Positions 43,078 to 52,279 of a stretch of DNA of 64,000 bases are shown one piece after another; within the stretch, counting starts at the first letter, position 1, and the number at the start of each line of letters is the position of its first letter. Where the stretch lies: NCBI GenBank assembly GCA_949840935.1, contig CATKXX010000006.1, positions 1 through 64,000 of the forward strand, in the 5' to 3' direction. The notes beneath the pieces were generated by a model. That model searched no databases. It was not told the DNA's origin and worked only from the letters and a program-made list of their open reading frames with translations. The position numbers and the translations under genes were made by a program. Source of the stretch: an uncultured Acetatifactor sp. GTDB lineage: Bacteria; Bacillota; Clostridia; Lachnospirales; Lachnospiraceae.

Positions 43078-43263
43078 TTAAGCCCTTTCCACTCTGCCGG
43101 ACTTAAGGCAGCTGGTGCAGACATGCATCTTCTTGGAACCGCCGTTTACCTTGCACTTTACCCTCTTGACGTTAGCGTTCCATATTGCATTACTTCTTCT
43201 ATGGGAATGGCTTACGTTATTACCAAAATGAACGCCCTTGCCACAAACATCACACTTAGCCAT
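43078..43263 (-). CDS. rpmB: 50S ribosomal protein L28
   Basis: A 61-residue protein starting MAKCDVCGKGVHFGNNVSHS. It is the zinc-binding (C+) form of L28, with Cys4, Cys7, Cys49 and Cys52 as likely ligands. A GAGGAGG site precedes the ATG. It is leftward and alone, opposite to Asp23-fakA, the usual clostridial arrangement. Confidence 0.96.
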   Translation of the reverse strand: MAKCDVCGKGVHFGNNVSHSHRRSNAIWNANVKRVKCKVNGGSKKMHVCTSCLKSGRVERA

Positions 43264-43307
43264 TTTGACACCTCCTCGACACCTGCATTTTCTTTCACAA
43301 CATTGAT

Positions 43308-43336
43308 ATATTACCAGAAATATGTAAGAAAAGCAA
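43308..43336 (-). promoter_or_regulatory. Promoter of rpmB
   Basis: On the minus strand: TTGCTT (43336-43331), 17 bp, TAATAT (43313-43308), about 45 bp before the rpmB start. Confidence 0.55.
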
Positions 43337-43454
43337 GCAAAAAAAATCTTTTTTTAATTTTTGTATTTATTGTTTCCTTTTTTAGGGAAAGCTGTTAGAA
43401 TACAATATATATGTCCGTTGGCTTTGTGGACTAACAGAAAGGAATGGTAGCGAT

Positions 43455-43814
43455 ATGAAAGGTTCTTCTATGAATACCCATATGGGAAATATTGTCATTG
43501 ACAATGATGTGATCGCTCAGTACGCAGGCAGCGTTGCGGTGGAATGCTTTGGCATTGTCGGCATGGCGGGCGTAAATGTGAAGGACGGGCTAGTCAGGCT
43601 GTTGAAAATGGACAGTATTACCCGTGGGATCAGCGTGTCACTGAACCAGAACAGGCTGATTCTCGATTTCCATGTGATCGTGGCGTACGGAGTGAGCATT
43701 CTCGCTGTGGCAGATAATCTGATAGACAGTGTAAAATACAAGGTAGAAGAATTTACCGGCATTGAGATTGAAAAGATCAACATCTATGTAGATGGTGTCA
43801 GAGTGATTGATTAA
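43455..43814 (+). CDS. Asp23/Gls24 family protein (YloU-like)
   Basis: A 119-residue Asp23-domain protein: GNIVIDNDVIAQYAGSVAVE, then a GVSILAVADNLIDSVKYKVEE helix region, ending NIYVDGVRVID. It lies directly before fakA, as YloU does before YloV in Bacillus. Asp23 proteins associate with the membrane and are linked to cell-envelope stress and lipid handling. The fakA binding site overlaps its stop region. Confidence 0.88.
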   Translation: MKGSSMNTHMGNIVIDNDVIAQYAGSVAVECFGIVGMAGVNVKDGLVRLLKMDSITRGISVSLNQNRLILDFHVIVAYGVSILAVADNLIDSVKYKVEEFTGIEIEKINIYVDGVRVID

Positions 43815-43827
43815 GGAGGACTTTATC

Positions 43828-45528
43828 GTGAGTTTACAACAAATCGATGCTAAGATGCTTTCCAGGATGTTCTTAGCCGGTGCAAAGAATCTGGAAAATA
43901 AAAAAGAATGGATCAATGAGCTGAATGTCTTCCCCGTCCCCGACGGTGATACGGGCACCAATATGACAATGACCATCATGTCTGCGGCAAGGGAGGTTTC
44001 CGCACTGGGCGAAGGAGCAGATATGGCCTCCATCTGCAAGGCAATTTCCAGCGGATCATTAAGAGGGGCGAGAGGCAATTCCGGGGTTATCCTGTCCCAG
44101 CTGTTCCGGGGCTTTACCAAGCGGATCAAGGAAGAGAACGAGCTTACCACTGCCGTATTTGCGGAATCCTATGACAAAGCGGTGGAGACCGCATACAAGG
44201 CCGTTATGAAGCCGAAAGAAGGAACCATACTGACTGTGGCAAGAGGCGTCGCAGACAAGGCGAAAGAGCTTGTCGAGGAGGGGTGTGACAATCTGGAGGT
44301 ATTTTTCGGGAAAGTCATCGAGCATGGCAATTATGTACTCAGCCAGACTCCTGAGATGCTCCCTGTCTTAAAGCAGGCGGGCGTGGTGGATTCCGGCGGC
44401 CAGGGGCTGATGGAGGTTCTCCAGGGCGCGTTTGACGCATATATGGGTAAAGAAATAGACTATTCTATCTCCGAACCGGCTTCCTCCGGCAGCGTATCAT
44501 CCGGGAAGGCTTCCATGGAAGCGCAGGCCGGGGCTGAGATCAAATTCGGATATTGTACGGAATTTATCATTTTGCTGAATAAGACTTTTAACATTAAGAT
44601 GGAGATGGACTTCAAGGCTTATCTGGAATCCATCGGAGATTCAATCGTTTGTGTGGCGGATGATGACGTGGTTAAGGTACACGTACATACCAACGATCCC
44701 GGTCTGGCTATCCAGAAGGCGTTGAAGTACGGTGCCCTTTCCAACATGAAGATTGACAATATGCGCCTGGAGCATCAGGAAAAGCTGTTTAAGATGTCCG
44801 GGAAGACGGGTACGCCCATCCCTGAAAAGCAGCCTCCCGCAGAGCCCGAGAAGCCCTCCGAGCCTCCCAAGGAATTTGGCTTTATCGCAGTCTCCGTTGG
44901 AGATGGTGTAAATGAGATCTTTAAGAGCCTGGGAGTAGACTATATCATTGAGGGCGGGCAGACCATGAACCCCAGCACTGCCGATATTTTGGACGCGGTG
45001 GATAAGGTAAACGCGAAAACAATCTTTGTCCTGCCCAACAATAAAAATATCATCCTTGCGGCCAACCAGGCGGCAGAGTTGACCACAGACAAGAATCTGC
45101 TGGTCATTCCTACCAGGACGATCCCCCAGGGAATCACGGCGGTAATCAACTTTGTACCTGAGATGTCCGCGGATGAAAATGAGTCGGCCATGCTCCAGGA
45201 GATTTCCAATGTGAAGACAGGCCAGGTCACTTATGCCGTCAGGGACACTGTGATTGATGACAAGGAAATCAAAAAGGGCGACTATATGGGTATCGGTGAC
45301 AACGGGATCCTTTCCGTGGGCGGCGATATCGGTACGGTTGCAAAGGATGCCCTGGGACAGATGGTGACAGAGGATTCTGTCCTGATCAGCATCTATTACG
45401 GAAGCGATGTGACAGAAGAAGCGGCGGAGGCTTTCCGCGCAGAGGTGGAGAAGGATTACTCCTTCTGCGATATAGAACTCCAGTATGGCGGCCAGCCCAT
45501 CTATTATTATGTAATGTCGGTGGAATAG
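43828..45528 (+). CDS. fakA: Fatty acid kinase subunit A (DAK2/DhaL domain, YloV)
   Basis: A 566-residue protein. The N-terminal DhaL kinase domain has NVFPVPDGDTGTNMTMT, with the aspartates that bind Mg-ATP, and SLRGARGNSGVILSQ. A middle YloV linker and a C-terminal EDD-like domain follow. FakA phosphorylates fatty acids held by a DegV/FakB protein, and a degV gene lies just downstream of recG. The start is GTG at 43828 behind AAGGAGG; a TTG seven codons earlier lacks a site. Confidence 0.9.
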   Translation: MSLQQIDAKMLSRMFLAGAKNLENKKEWINELNVFPVPDGDTGTNMTMTIMSAAREVSALGEGADMASICKAISSGSLRGARGNSGVILSQLFRGFTKRIKEENELTTAVFAESYDKAVETAYKAVMKPKEGTILTVARGVADKAKELVEEGCDNLEVFFGKVIEHGNYVLSQTPEMLPVLKQAGVVDSGGQGLMEVLQGAFDAYMGKEIDYSISEPASSGSVSSGKASMEAQAGAEIKFGYCTEFIILLNKTFNIKMEMDFKAYLESIGDSIVCVADDDVVKVHVHTNDPGLAIQKALKYGALSNMKIDNMRLEHQEKLFKMSGKTGTPIPEKQPPAEPEKPSEPPKEFGFIAVSVGDGVNEIFKSLGVDYIIEGGQTMNPSTADILDAVDKVNAKTIFVLPNNKNIILAANQAAELTTDKNLLVIPTRTIPQGITAVINFVPEMSADENESAMLQEISNVKTGQVTYAVRDTVIDDKEIKKGDYMGIGDNGILSVGGDIGTVAKDALGQMVTEDSVLISIYYGSDVTEEAAEAFRAEVEKDYSFCDIELQYGGQPIYYYVMSVE

Positions 45529-45547
45529 AAGATAAGCGATGATTGAG

Positions 45548-45577
45548 GGGAGACAGATTGCCGCTGTCTCCCTTTTT
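45548..45577 (+). terminator. Terminator between fakA and recG
   Basis: GGGAGACAG-ATTGCCG-CTGTCTCCC perfect 9-bp stem followed by TTTTTG. Confidence 0.75.
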
Positions 45578-45611
45578 GAGACCTTTGCTGCCTGGCGGAA
45601 TGAGAGGATAT

Positions 45612-47669
45612 ATGGACAGAAGCACACCGGTCATTGAGCTCAAAGGAGTGGGTGAGAAGACCCGGAAACTGTTTGAAAAGCTGAATATATATACTGTGGG
45701 AGACCTGCTTTCCTTCTATCCACGGGATTATGAAAATTTCCGGGAGCCTGTCACAATCGGCCATGCGGCTCCCGGCGAAGCCTGCGCCGTGCGTGCGGCA
45801 GTGGCGGGAATTCCCAATGAGAAGCGGGTGAGAAGCCTTCATATCCTGAATATCAATGTTTCCGACGGCACGGGAAGTATGCAGCTCACCTTTTTCAATA
45901 TGCCGTTTTTAAAAAAGACGCTGCGGCAGGGCGGTTACTATATTTTCCGCGGGACGGTACAGACCCGCGGAAGCTTTAAGCTCATGGAGCAGCCAAAGAT
46001 TTATTCCATGGAAGAATACGGGAAGCTGACCAACCGGCTGAACCCCAGATATTCCCTGACCAAGGGACTTACAAACCAGGCTGTGCAGAAGGCCATAAAA
46101 CAGGCGTTGTCCGCCTGCCCGCCGGAGGAGGAATTTTATGGGGAGGAATTCCTCCGCACCTATGGTCTGGAAGGCACGGAGGAGGCACTTCATGCCATCC
46201 ATTTTCCCGCGGACATGGAACAGCTGATCAGGGCAAGACAGCGTCTGGTGTTCGACGAATTCTTTGCCTTCCTGTTCCTGATGCGGCGGAACAGGGAATT
46301 CAGCGAGGGTATGGAAAACAGCTACCCCATGTTTGAGACGGCGGACACGGTGCGCTTTCTGGAGCTGCTTCCCTTCCCCCTTACCAGGGCACAGAAAAGG
46401 GTCTGGGGGGAAATCCGGAATGACATGGGCAGCCCTGTCTGCATGAACCGCCTGATCCAGGGTGACGTGGGCTCCGGCAAGACGGTGCTTGCCCTGCTCG
46501 CCCTGCTGATGACTGCCGCAAACGGCTTTCAGGGCGCGCTGATGGCGCCTACGGAGGTACTGGCGGCACAGCATTTTGAGACGATTTCAGGCTATGTGAG
46601 AAAGGGCTGCACTGTGCTGAAGCCGATCCTGCTGGTGGGCTCCATGACCGCCAGGGAAAAGAAGGAAGCTTATGGCAGGATTGCCTCCGGGGAAGCCAAC
46701 CTTATCATAGGCACCCACGCCCTGATCCAAAGCAAGGTGGAGTATAAGTCCCTGGCCCTGGTGGTGACGGATGAGCAGCACCGCTTCGGCGTCCGGCAGC
46801 GGGAGCTGCTGGCGGAGAAGGGGGAGAAGCCCCATATCCTGGTTATGAGCGCCACACCCATTCCCAGGACACTGGCAATCATCCTCTACGGCGATCTTCA
46901 TATCTCGGTGGTGGACGAGCTTCCGGCCAACAGGCTTCCCATCAAAAACTGTGTGGTCAATACCTCCTACCGCAAAAAGGCCTATGAATTTATTGAAAAA
47001 GAAGTCAGGGCGGGAAGGCAGGCCTATGTAATCTGCCCCCAGGTGGAGGAAGGAGAATTGGACGACCTGGAAAATGTGGTGGATTACACGGAAAAGCTGC
47101 GAAGCCGTCTCTCACCCGATATCCAGGTGGCATACCTCCACGGCAAGATGCGTCCCTCAGATAAGAACCGTATCATGGAAGAATTTGCCGCCCATACAAT
47201 CGATGTGCTGGTATCCACGACGGTCATTGAGGTGGGGATCAATGTCCCCAACGCCACAGTGATGATGGTGGAGAACGCGGAGCGCTTCGGCCTGGCCCAG
47301 CTCCATCAGCTGCGGGGCCGGGTGGGAAGGGGGGAACACCAGAGCTACTGCATCTTCGTCAGCACAAAGGAAAATCAGGAGACCATGGAGCGTCTGCAGA
47401 TCCTGAACCAATCTAACGACGGTTTCTTTATCGCCTCCCAGGATTTGAAGCTGCGGGGGCCGGGGGATCTTTTCGGTATCCGTCAGAGCGGGGAATTTTC
47501 CTTCCGTATCGGCGATATCTACAATGACGCGGGAGTGCTGCAGAAGGCCTCCGCAGCCGTCGATGCGCTGGCACAGAGGGATCCTTCCCTGGAGCTGCCG
47601 GAACAGGAAGCCTTAAGGAAACATTTAGAAAAGGTGTCCGCCAACAGTGTTGACTTTCGTTCCATATGA
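45612..47669 (+). CDS. recG: ATP-dependent DNA helicase RecG
   Basis: A 685-residue superfamily 2 helicase. An N-terminal wedge/OB domain (LSFYPRDYENFREP) is followed by Walker A GDVGSGKTVLALLAL, the DEQH box in VVTDEQHRFGVRQRE, and motif VI region QLRGRVGRGEHQS. It remodels stalled forks and branched DNA. The start is the ATG at 45612 behind GAGAGGA; an upstream in-frame codon at 45543 falls inside the terminator. Confidence 0.95.
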   Translation: MDRSTPVIELKGVGEKTRKLFEKLNIYTVGDLLSFYPRDYENFREPVTIGHAAPGEACAVRAAVAGIPNEKRVRSLHILNINVSDGTGSMQLTFFNMPFLKKTLRQGGYYIFRGTVQTRGSFKLMEQPKIYSMEEYGKLTNRLNPRYSLTKGLTNQAVQKAIKQALSACPPEEEFYGEEFLRTYGLEGTEEALHAIHFPADMEQLIRARQRLVFDEFFAFLFLMRRNREFSEGMENSYPMFETADTVRFLELLPFPLTRAQKRVWGEIRNDMGSPVCMNRLIQGDVGSGKTVLALLALLMTAANGFQGALMAPTEVLAAQHFETISGYVRKGCTVLKPILLVGSMTAREKKEAYGRIASGEANLIIGTHALIQSKVEYKSLALVVTDEQHRFGVRQRELLAEKGEKPHILVMSATPIPRTLAIILYGDLHISVVDELPANRLPIKNCVVNTSYRKKAYEFIEKEVRAGRQAYVICPQVEEGELDDLENVVDYTEKLRSRLSPDIQVAYLHGKMRPSDKNRIMEEFAAHTIDVLVSTTVIEVGINVPNATVMMVENAERFGLAQLHQLRGRVGRGEHQSYCIFVSTKENQETMERLQILNQSNDGFFIASQDLKLRGPGDLFGIRQSGEFSFRIGDIYNDAGVLQKASAAVDALAQRDPSLELPEQEALRKHLEKVSANSVDFRSI

Positions 47670-47738
47670 CATTAAAATGGATTGTAAACCGACCGGATCA
47701 AAAGCCATTAAAAGCAAAAGTGAGGTAAATAGAAAATT

Positions 47739-48608
47739 ATGAGTAGCGTTGCGATTGTAACGGACAGTAACAGCGGTATCACACAGGAACGGGGCAGGGA
47801 GTACGGGATACACGTCCTCCCCATGCCGTTCATGATCAACGACGAAACGTATTTTGAGGACATTGACCTGACCCAGGAGCAGTTTTATGAGAAGCTGATC
47901 GACGGGGCGCAGATTGGCACCAGCCAGCCCTCCCCCGAATCGGTGATGGAGCTTTGGGATAAGCTGTTAAAGGAGTATGACGAGATTGTACACATTCCCA
48001 TGAGCAGCGGCCTTTCCGGTTCCTGCCAGTCGGCCATCATGCTGGCACAGGACTATGAAGGCAAAGTCCAGGTAGTCAACAACCAGCGGATTTCCGTTAC
48101 CCAGCGCCAGTCCTGTCTGGATGCAAAGCTGCTTGTGGCAAAGGGGATGAACGCCAGGGAAATCAAGGACTTTCTGGAGGAAGACAGATTCAACAGCAGT
48201 ATCTATATCATGCTGGATACCTTATACTATCTGAAAAAGGGCGGCAGGATCACCCCTGCGGCGGCGGCCATCGGCACACTGCTCAAGCTGAAGCCGGTAC
48301 TCCAGATTCAGGGGGATAAGCTGGATGCCTTCGCCAAGGCGCGCACCGTCAATCAGGGAAAGGCCACTATGATCAACGCCATCCGCAACGATATCGAGAA
48401 GCGCTTCGGCGGGCTGACCGAGGATAAGCATATCTGGCTGCAGATTGCCCATACCCACAACGAAGCGGCTGCAGAGGCCTTTAAGGAGGAGATTGCGGAG
48501 CAATTCCCCGGCTATGATATCCATGTGGATCCCCTTTCCTTGAGCGTGGCCTGCCACATCGGCCCCGGGGCGCTGGCCTTTGCCTGCTGTAAGAAGATCG
48601 AAGTGTGA
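47739..48608 (+). CDS. DegV family fatty-acid-binding protein (FakB-like)
   Basis: A 289-residue protein with VAIVTDSNSGITQERGREYG, the SSGLSGSCQSA loop that holds the fatty-acid carboxylate, and YYLKKGGRITPAAAAIG near the end. It presents fatty acids to FakA. With fakA about 2 kb upstream it likely forms the exogenous fatty-acid activation route. The start ATG is at 47739. Confidence 0.9.
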   Translation: MSSVAIVTDSNSGITQERGREYGIHVLPMPFMINDETYFEDIDLTQEQFYEKLIDGAQIGTSQPSPESVMELWDKLLKEYDEIVHIPMSSGLSGSCQSAIMLAQDYEGKVQVVNNQRISVTQRQSCLDAKLLVAKGMNAREIKDFLEEDRFNSSIYIMLDTLYYLKKGGRITPAAAAIGTLLKLKPVLQIQGDKLDAFAKARTVNQGKATMINAIRNDIEKRFGGLTEDKHIWLQIAHTHNEAAAEAFKEEIAEQFPGYDIHVDPLSLSVACHIGPGALAFACCKKIEV

Positions 48609-48677
48609 AAGGAATGAAGCGATTCTTCCACAAGTTTCACGGATTCATAGAATATACTAATTATTATGGAGGTTTGC

Positions 48678-50387
48678 ATGGGTGTGAGGGCGGAGCTTCC
48701 GGTGGGGATTGAAAACTTCGCCAGAATACGCAGGGATGGGTTTTACTATATTGATAAAACAGGATTGATCAAAGACCTTTTGAACAACAGGGCGTATGTA
48801 AACCTTTTTACACGTCCCAGACGTTTTGGGAAAACCCTTAACATGAGTATGCTGAAATATTTCTTTGAAATGGGATGTGACAGCACTCTTTTTGACGGGC
48901 TTGAAATATCCGGTGAAAAGGGTCTCTGTGAGCGCTATATGGGAAAATTCCCGGTCATATCCATCAGCTTAAAGGATGTGAGCGGTATGGATTTTGCCGA
49001 AGCAAAAGGGATGCTGCGCAGAATCACCGGGAAGGAGGCGCTGCGGTTTTCCTGCCTTGCGCAGAGCAGCCGTCTGACAAAAACAGAGCGCACGCAGTAT
49101 AACGCCATAACCAATGTTAACGAAGAAGGCATTTTTACCATGGCGGACGAAGTGCTGAGGGACAGCCTTCTGACTCTGTCACAACTGCTGCAGAAGCACT
49201 ACGGGCAGAGTGCCGTCATTTTGATCGATGAATATGACGTGCCCCTTGACAGGGCATGGCGTTTGGGATATTATGACGAAATAGTGGAGCTGCTCCGGGG
49301 ATTTCTGGGACAGGCCCTTAAAACAAATGACAGCCTGTACTTTGCGGTTCTTACCGGATGCCTCAGGATTTCAAAGGAAAGTATTTTTACGGGGCTAAAC
49401 AATTTTAACGTGTTTACGGTGAAGGATGTCCCTTACAATGAATATTTCGGTTTTACCGACGGGGAAGTACGCCGGCTGCTGGCAGATTATGAGTGGATGG
49501 AGTATTATAACGTCCTGAAAGAATGGTATGACGGATACCGGTTCGGCAATGCGGAAATATACTGCCCCTGGGATGTGATCAGCTACTGCCATGCATTAAA
49601 GATGGATCCTTCCGCAAGGCCGCAGAATTACTGGGTCAATACCAGCAGTAACGACATCATCAGGCGGTTTGTGGGCAAGGCCAGGGCAGGCACCCGCAAT
49701 GAGCTGGAACAGCTGATCGCGGGCGGAAGCGTTAACAAAAAGATACATCAGGAGCTGACATATAGAGACCTGGATTCCGATATCGACCATTTGTGGAGCC
49801 TGCTCTTTACAACGGGGTACCTGACCCGGTACGGGGATGTTGACAGAGAGGAAAATGACGATTTTGTCCCGCTTGCCATTCCCAACAGGGAGATACGGTG
49901 GATATTTACGGAACAGATCCGCCAGTGGTTTCAGGAGGAAACGGCCCGGGACAGTAAAGGGCTGGACAGTTTCTGCAGGGCTTTCCAGGAAAATGATGTG
50001 GCGGCCATTGAGAAGGGATTTAACGCCTATCTGAAAAAGACAATCAGCATCCGGGACACAGGTGTGAAGAAAGACCGGAAAGAAAACTTCTATCATGGTA
50101 TTTTGTTGGGGCTTCTGAGCCATATGGATGACTGGAATATCCGTTCCAACGCAGAGACGGGGGAGGGCTACAGTGATATCACAGTGGAGATTGAGGGGGA
50201 GGAAACCGGTATCGTCATAGAATTGAAATACGCCGAAAACGCACAGTTTGACGCTGCGTGCGAGAAAGCGGTAAAGCAGATCAGGGATAAAAACTATGAG
50301 GAGCTGCTGATAAACGATGGGATGAAAACGATTTATTGTTACGGGATTGCGTGTTATAAAAAGCGCTGTAAGGTCATTCCCGGATAA
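48678..50387 (+). CDS. AAA-ATPase-like protein with C-terminal PD-(D/E)XK domain
   Basis: A 569-residue protein of the AAA-ATPase_like (PF09820) plus PDDEXK_9 (PF08011) family. It has GIENFARIRRDGFYYIDKTG, a Walker A-like TRPRRFGKTLNMSML and VILIDEYDVPLDRAW. The C-terminal nuclease-like core contains GIVIELKYAENAQFDAAC, with E-x-K. These genes occur in many sporadic copies in Lachnospiraceae and are suspected defence or selfish genes, with unproven function. The start is ATG 48678 behind GGAGG. Confidence 0.82.
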   Translation: MGVRAELPVGIENFARIRRDGFYYIDKTGLIKDLLNNRAYVNLFTRPRRFGKTLNMSMLKYFFEMGCDSTLFDGLEISGEKGLCERYMGKFPVISISLKDVSGMDFAEAKGMLRRITGKEALRFSCLAQSSRLTKTERTQYNAITNVNEEGIFTMADEVLRDSLLTLSQLLQKHYGQSAVILIDEYDVPLDRAWRLGYYDEIVELLRGFLGQALKTNDSLYFAVLTGCLRISKESIFTGLNNFNVFTVKDVPYNEYFGFTDGEVRRLLADYEWMEYYNVLKEWYDGYRFGNAEIYCPWDVISYCHALKMDPSARPQNYWVNTSSNDIIRRFVGKARAGTRNELEQLIAGGSVNKKIHQELTYRDLDSDIDHLWSLLFTTGYLTRYGDVDREENDDFVPLAIPNREIRWIFTEQIRQWFQEETARDSKGLDSFCRAFQENDVAAIEKGFNAYLKKTISIRDTGVKKDRKENFYHGILLGLLSHMDDWNIRSNAETGEGYSDITVEIEGEETGIVIELKYAENAQFDAACEKAVKQIRDKNYEELLINDGMKTIYCYGIACYKKRCKVIPG

Positions 50388-50389
50388 CA

Positions 50390-50516
50390 AATTGTCACTT
50401 TGTGACAATTGCAAGAATGCTTCGCATTCTTGTGAATGTACGCACCTTACGGTGCAGTTTCCTATAAGGTAAAAAAGCATACCGCAGAGACAATTGCCGC
50501 GCGGTATGCCTTTTTT
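50390..50516. terminator. Cluster of four hairpins including a bidirectional terminator
   Basis: Stem 1, AATTGTCAC/GTGACAATT (50390-50410). Stem 2, CAAGAATGC/GCATTCTTG (50412-50432). Stem 3, GCACC/GGTGC (50442-50455). Stem 4, GCATACCGC/GCGGTATGC with A6 before and T6 after (50471-50516). The last is a bidirectional terminator between converging genes; the first three are extra structure. Confidence 0.65.
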
Positions 50517-50568
50517 GACTGACTGCCTTTCTGCTCGGAGAGGACTTTGACTTCACGCGTCTGGAATG

Positions 50569-50745
50569 CTATTCGGCTCTGACCGGAGGCTGCTGATAGA
50601 GCTTTCGGTTGATCTCTTTTTTCAGGATTTCAATTTCTTCCATGGCAGCCTTTTCGCCGCCGTTTTTTAAACAGCGCTCTATCCGCTCTATTGCAGAAAG
50701 CTGGTCAAACAGATATCCGTTGTATTCTTTTTCGTTTGTAGGCAT
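50569..50745 (-). CDS. Small helical hypothetical protein
   Basis: A 58-residue frame on the minus strand starting MPTNEKEYNGYLFDQLSAIE and continuing ERIERCLKNGG, then a coiled-coil-like helix (EEIEILKKEINRKLYQ). A strong GAGGAGG site lies 10 bp before the ATG at 50745, which supports real translation. The function is unknown. It is convergent with the AAA-like gene and ends before the shared terminator. Confidence 0.6.
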   Translation of the reverse strand: MPTNEKEYNGYLFDQLSAIERIERCLKNGGEKAAMEEIEILKKEINRKLYQQPPVRAE

Positions 50746-50842
50746 ATTTCGTCCACCTCCTCACACTGAAAAACCATTCCCGTTGTTTTCTTATTGTATC
50801 ATAAACAATCCACGATATCCATACTTTCAGACATATTTCTTC

Positions 50843-50873
50843 TTGACCCTTCCCTTGGGTGACCCTTTATAAT
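50843..50873 (+). promoter_or_regulatory. MerR-type promoter with 19-bp spacer
   Basis: TTGACC (50843-50848), 19 bp, TATAAT (50868-50873). The overlong spacer, with repeated TGACCCTT, is the classical target that MerR proteins untwist to activate transcription. It lies 45 bp before the MerR-methyltransferase gene, so autoregulation is likely. Confidence 0.7.
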
Positions 50874-50917
50874 GTACCTTAAGAACGATTCCAAATCTTT
50901 GAAAGGTGGGTTAATTC

Positions 50918-52168
50918 ATGAAGGAAAAACTGTACACTGCCGGGGAGATTGCAAAGCTGACAGGGGTTTCCCTGCGCACCATCCGCTTTTACGACGAAAA
51001 GGGGCTGTTAAAGCCTGTCGCGCATTCGGAAGCGGGATACCGGTATTATGACCGGGACTGTGTGGAAAAGCTCCAGAGGATCCTGATCCTGAAATACCTT
51101 GGATTTTCCCTGCATCAGATAGAGGGGATGATCCGGACGGAAGGGAATGCGCCGGGCATACCGACTGCCCCGGAAAAAAGGAATGAGCCGGACGGGCCGG
51201 AGGGAATAGACGCCCATCTGGCAGAGCAGAAATCCCTCCTTCTGCAGCGGAAAAACCGGCTGGATGAAATGATCTCCACCATTGAAATTATGGAAAAATG
51301 CAGCGGAGAGGAGAGATGGGATTATCTGCTGCGGCTGTTGAACCTCTTGACAGACGAGGAGAAGATAAGGCAGCAGTATGAGACTCCCGACAATCTGGAA
51401 CGGCGGATCCGGATACATGATTACAGCACCAGCCCCCAGGACTGGATGGACTGGGTATACGAAAGGCTGCGCCTGCAGCCCGGGGACAGGGTTCTGGAGC
51501 TTGGCTGCGGGAACGGTAAGCTGTGGCAGAGCAATGTTCACCGGCTGCCCCGGGGACTGCATCTGACCCTCACCGACCGGTCGGAGGGAATGTTGGCGCA
51601 GATACAGGAAAATTTAACCCCTTATGAAAAGCTGTTAAAAGAAAAGGGGATTCAGGCAGAATATCATGTCATGGACGCGGATGAGCTGCGGCTGAAGGAA
51701 GACAGTTATGACATTATTATCGCTAATCACATGCTGTACCATGTGAAAAACAGGGAAGAATGCCTGCGTGAAATCAGGTCGGCGCTGAAGGCTTCCGGCA
51801 CTTTTTTCTGTTCCACCATCGGCAACAATCATATGAAGGAGCTGCATGAGATCGTTTCTTCCTTTGACAAACGGATTGAAATGCCCTTTTCCAGGCTGAC
51901 CACAGGATTTCGGCTGGAAAACGGGGAAGCCCAGCTGAAAAAAATATTTCCTGTGGTGGAGTGTGAACGGCAGGAAAATGACCTGGTCGTGGACAATGCG
52001 GAGGCCATTTATGATTATGTGTATTCCTATCCCGGAAACGCCCCCTGTATCCTGGAACAGCGGGGGGAGGAATTTCGGAAGCTGTTGGAGGAATTGTTAA
52101 AACGGGAAGGCGCGGTCTATATACGGAAGGATACGGGGATGTTTATCTGCAGGAAGGCCATCCGGTAA
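50918..52168 (+). CDS. MerR regulator fused to a SAM-dependent methyltransferase
   Basis: A 416-residue fusion. Residues 1-75 are a MerR winged helix (YTAGEIAKLTGVSLRTIRFY, then DEKGLL), followed by a helical linker. From about residue 170 there is a class I methyltransferase with motif I RVLELGCGNGKLW and motif IV DIIIANHMLYHV. In MerR proteins the C-terminal domain senses the ligand; here the enzyme may serve as sensor, or may modify the inducer. A related stand-alone methyltransferase follows 111 bp downstream. A GAAAGGTGGG site precedes the ATG. Confidence 0.85.
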   Translation: MKEKLYTAGEIAKLTGVSLRTIRFYDEKGLLKPVAHSEAGYRYYDRDCVEKLQRILILKYLGFSLHQIEGMIRTEGNAPGIPTAPEKRNEPDGPEGIDAHLAEQKSLLLQRKNRLDEMISTIEIMEKCSGEERWDYLLRLLNLLTDEEKIRQQYETPDNLERRIRIHDYSTSPQDWMDWVYERLRLQPGDRVLELGCGNGKLWQSNVHRLPRGLHLTLTDRSEGMLAQIQENLTPYEKLLKEKGIQAEYHVMDADELRLKEDSYDIIIANHMLYHVKNREECLREIRSALKASGTFFCSTIGNNHMKELHEIVSSFDKRIEMPFSRLTTGFRLENGEAQLKKIFPVVECERQENDLVVDNAEAIYDYVYSYPGNAPCILEQRGEEFRKLLEELLKREGAVYIRKDTGMFICRKAIR

Positions 52169-52279
52169 ATTTATACAGGCCATTGTGAAAAGCTGAATCG
52201 GAGCGCCCAAAGTCTGTTTGCCAAATGTGGGCTTCGCAATTACCTGAAAAATATTGAAATATAGAGGAGAAAACAGAAG

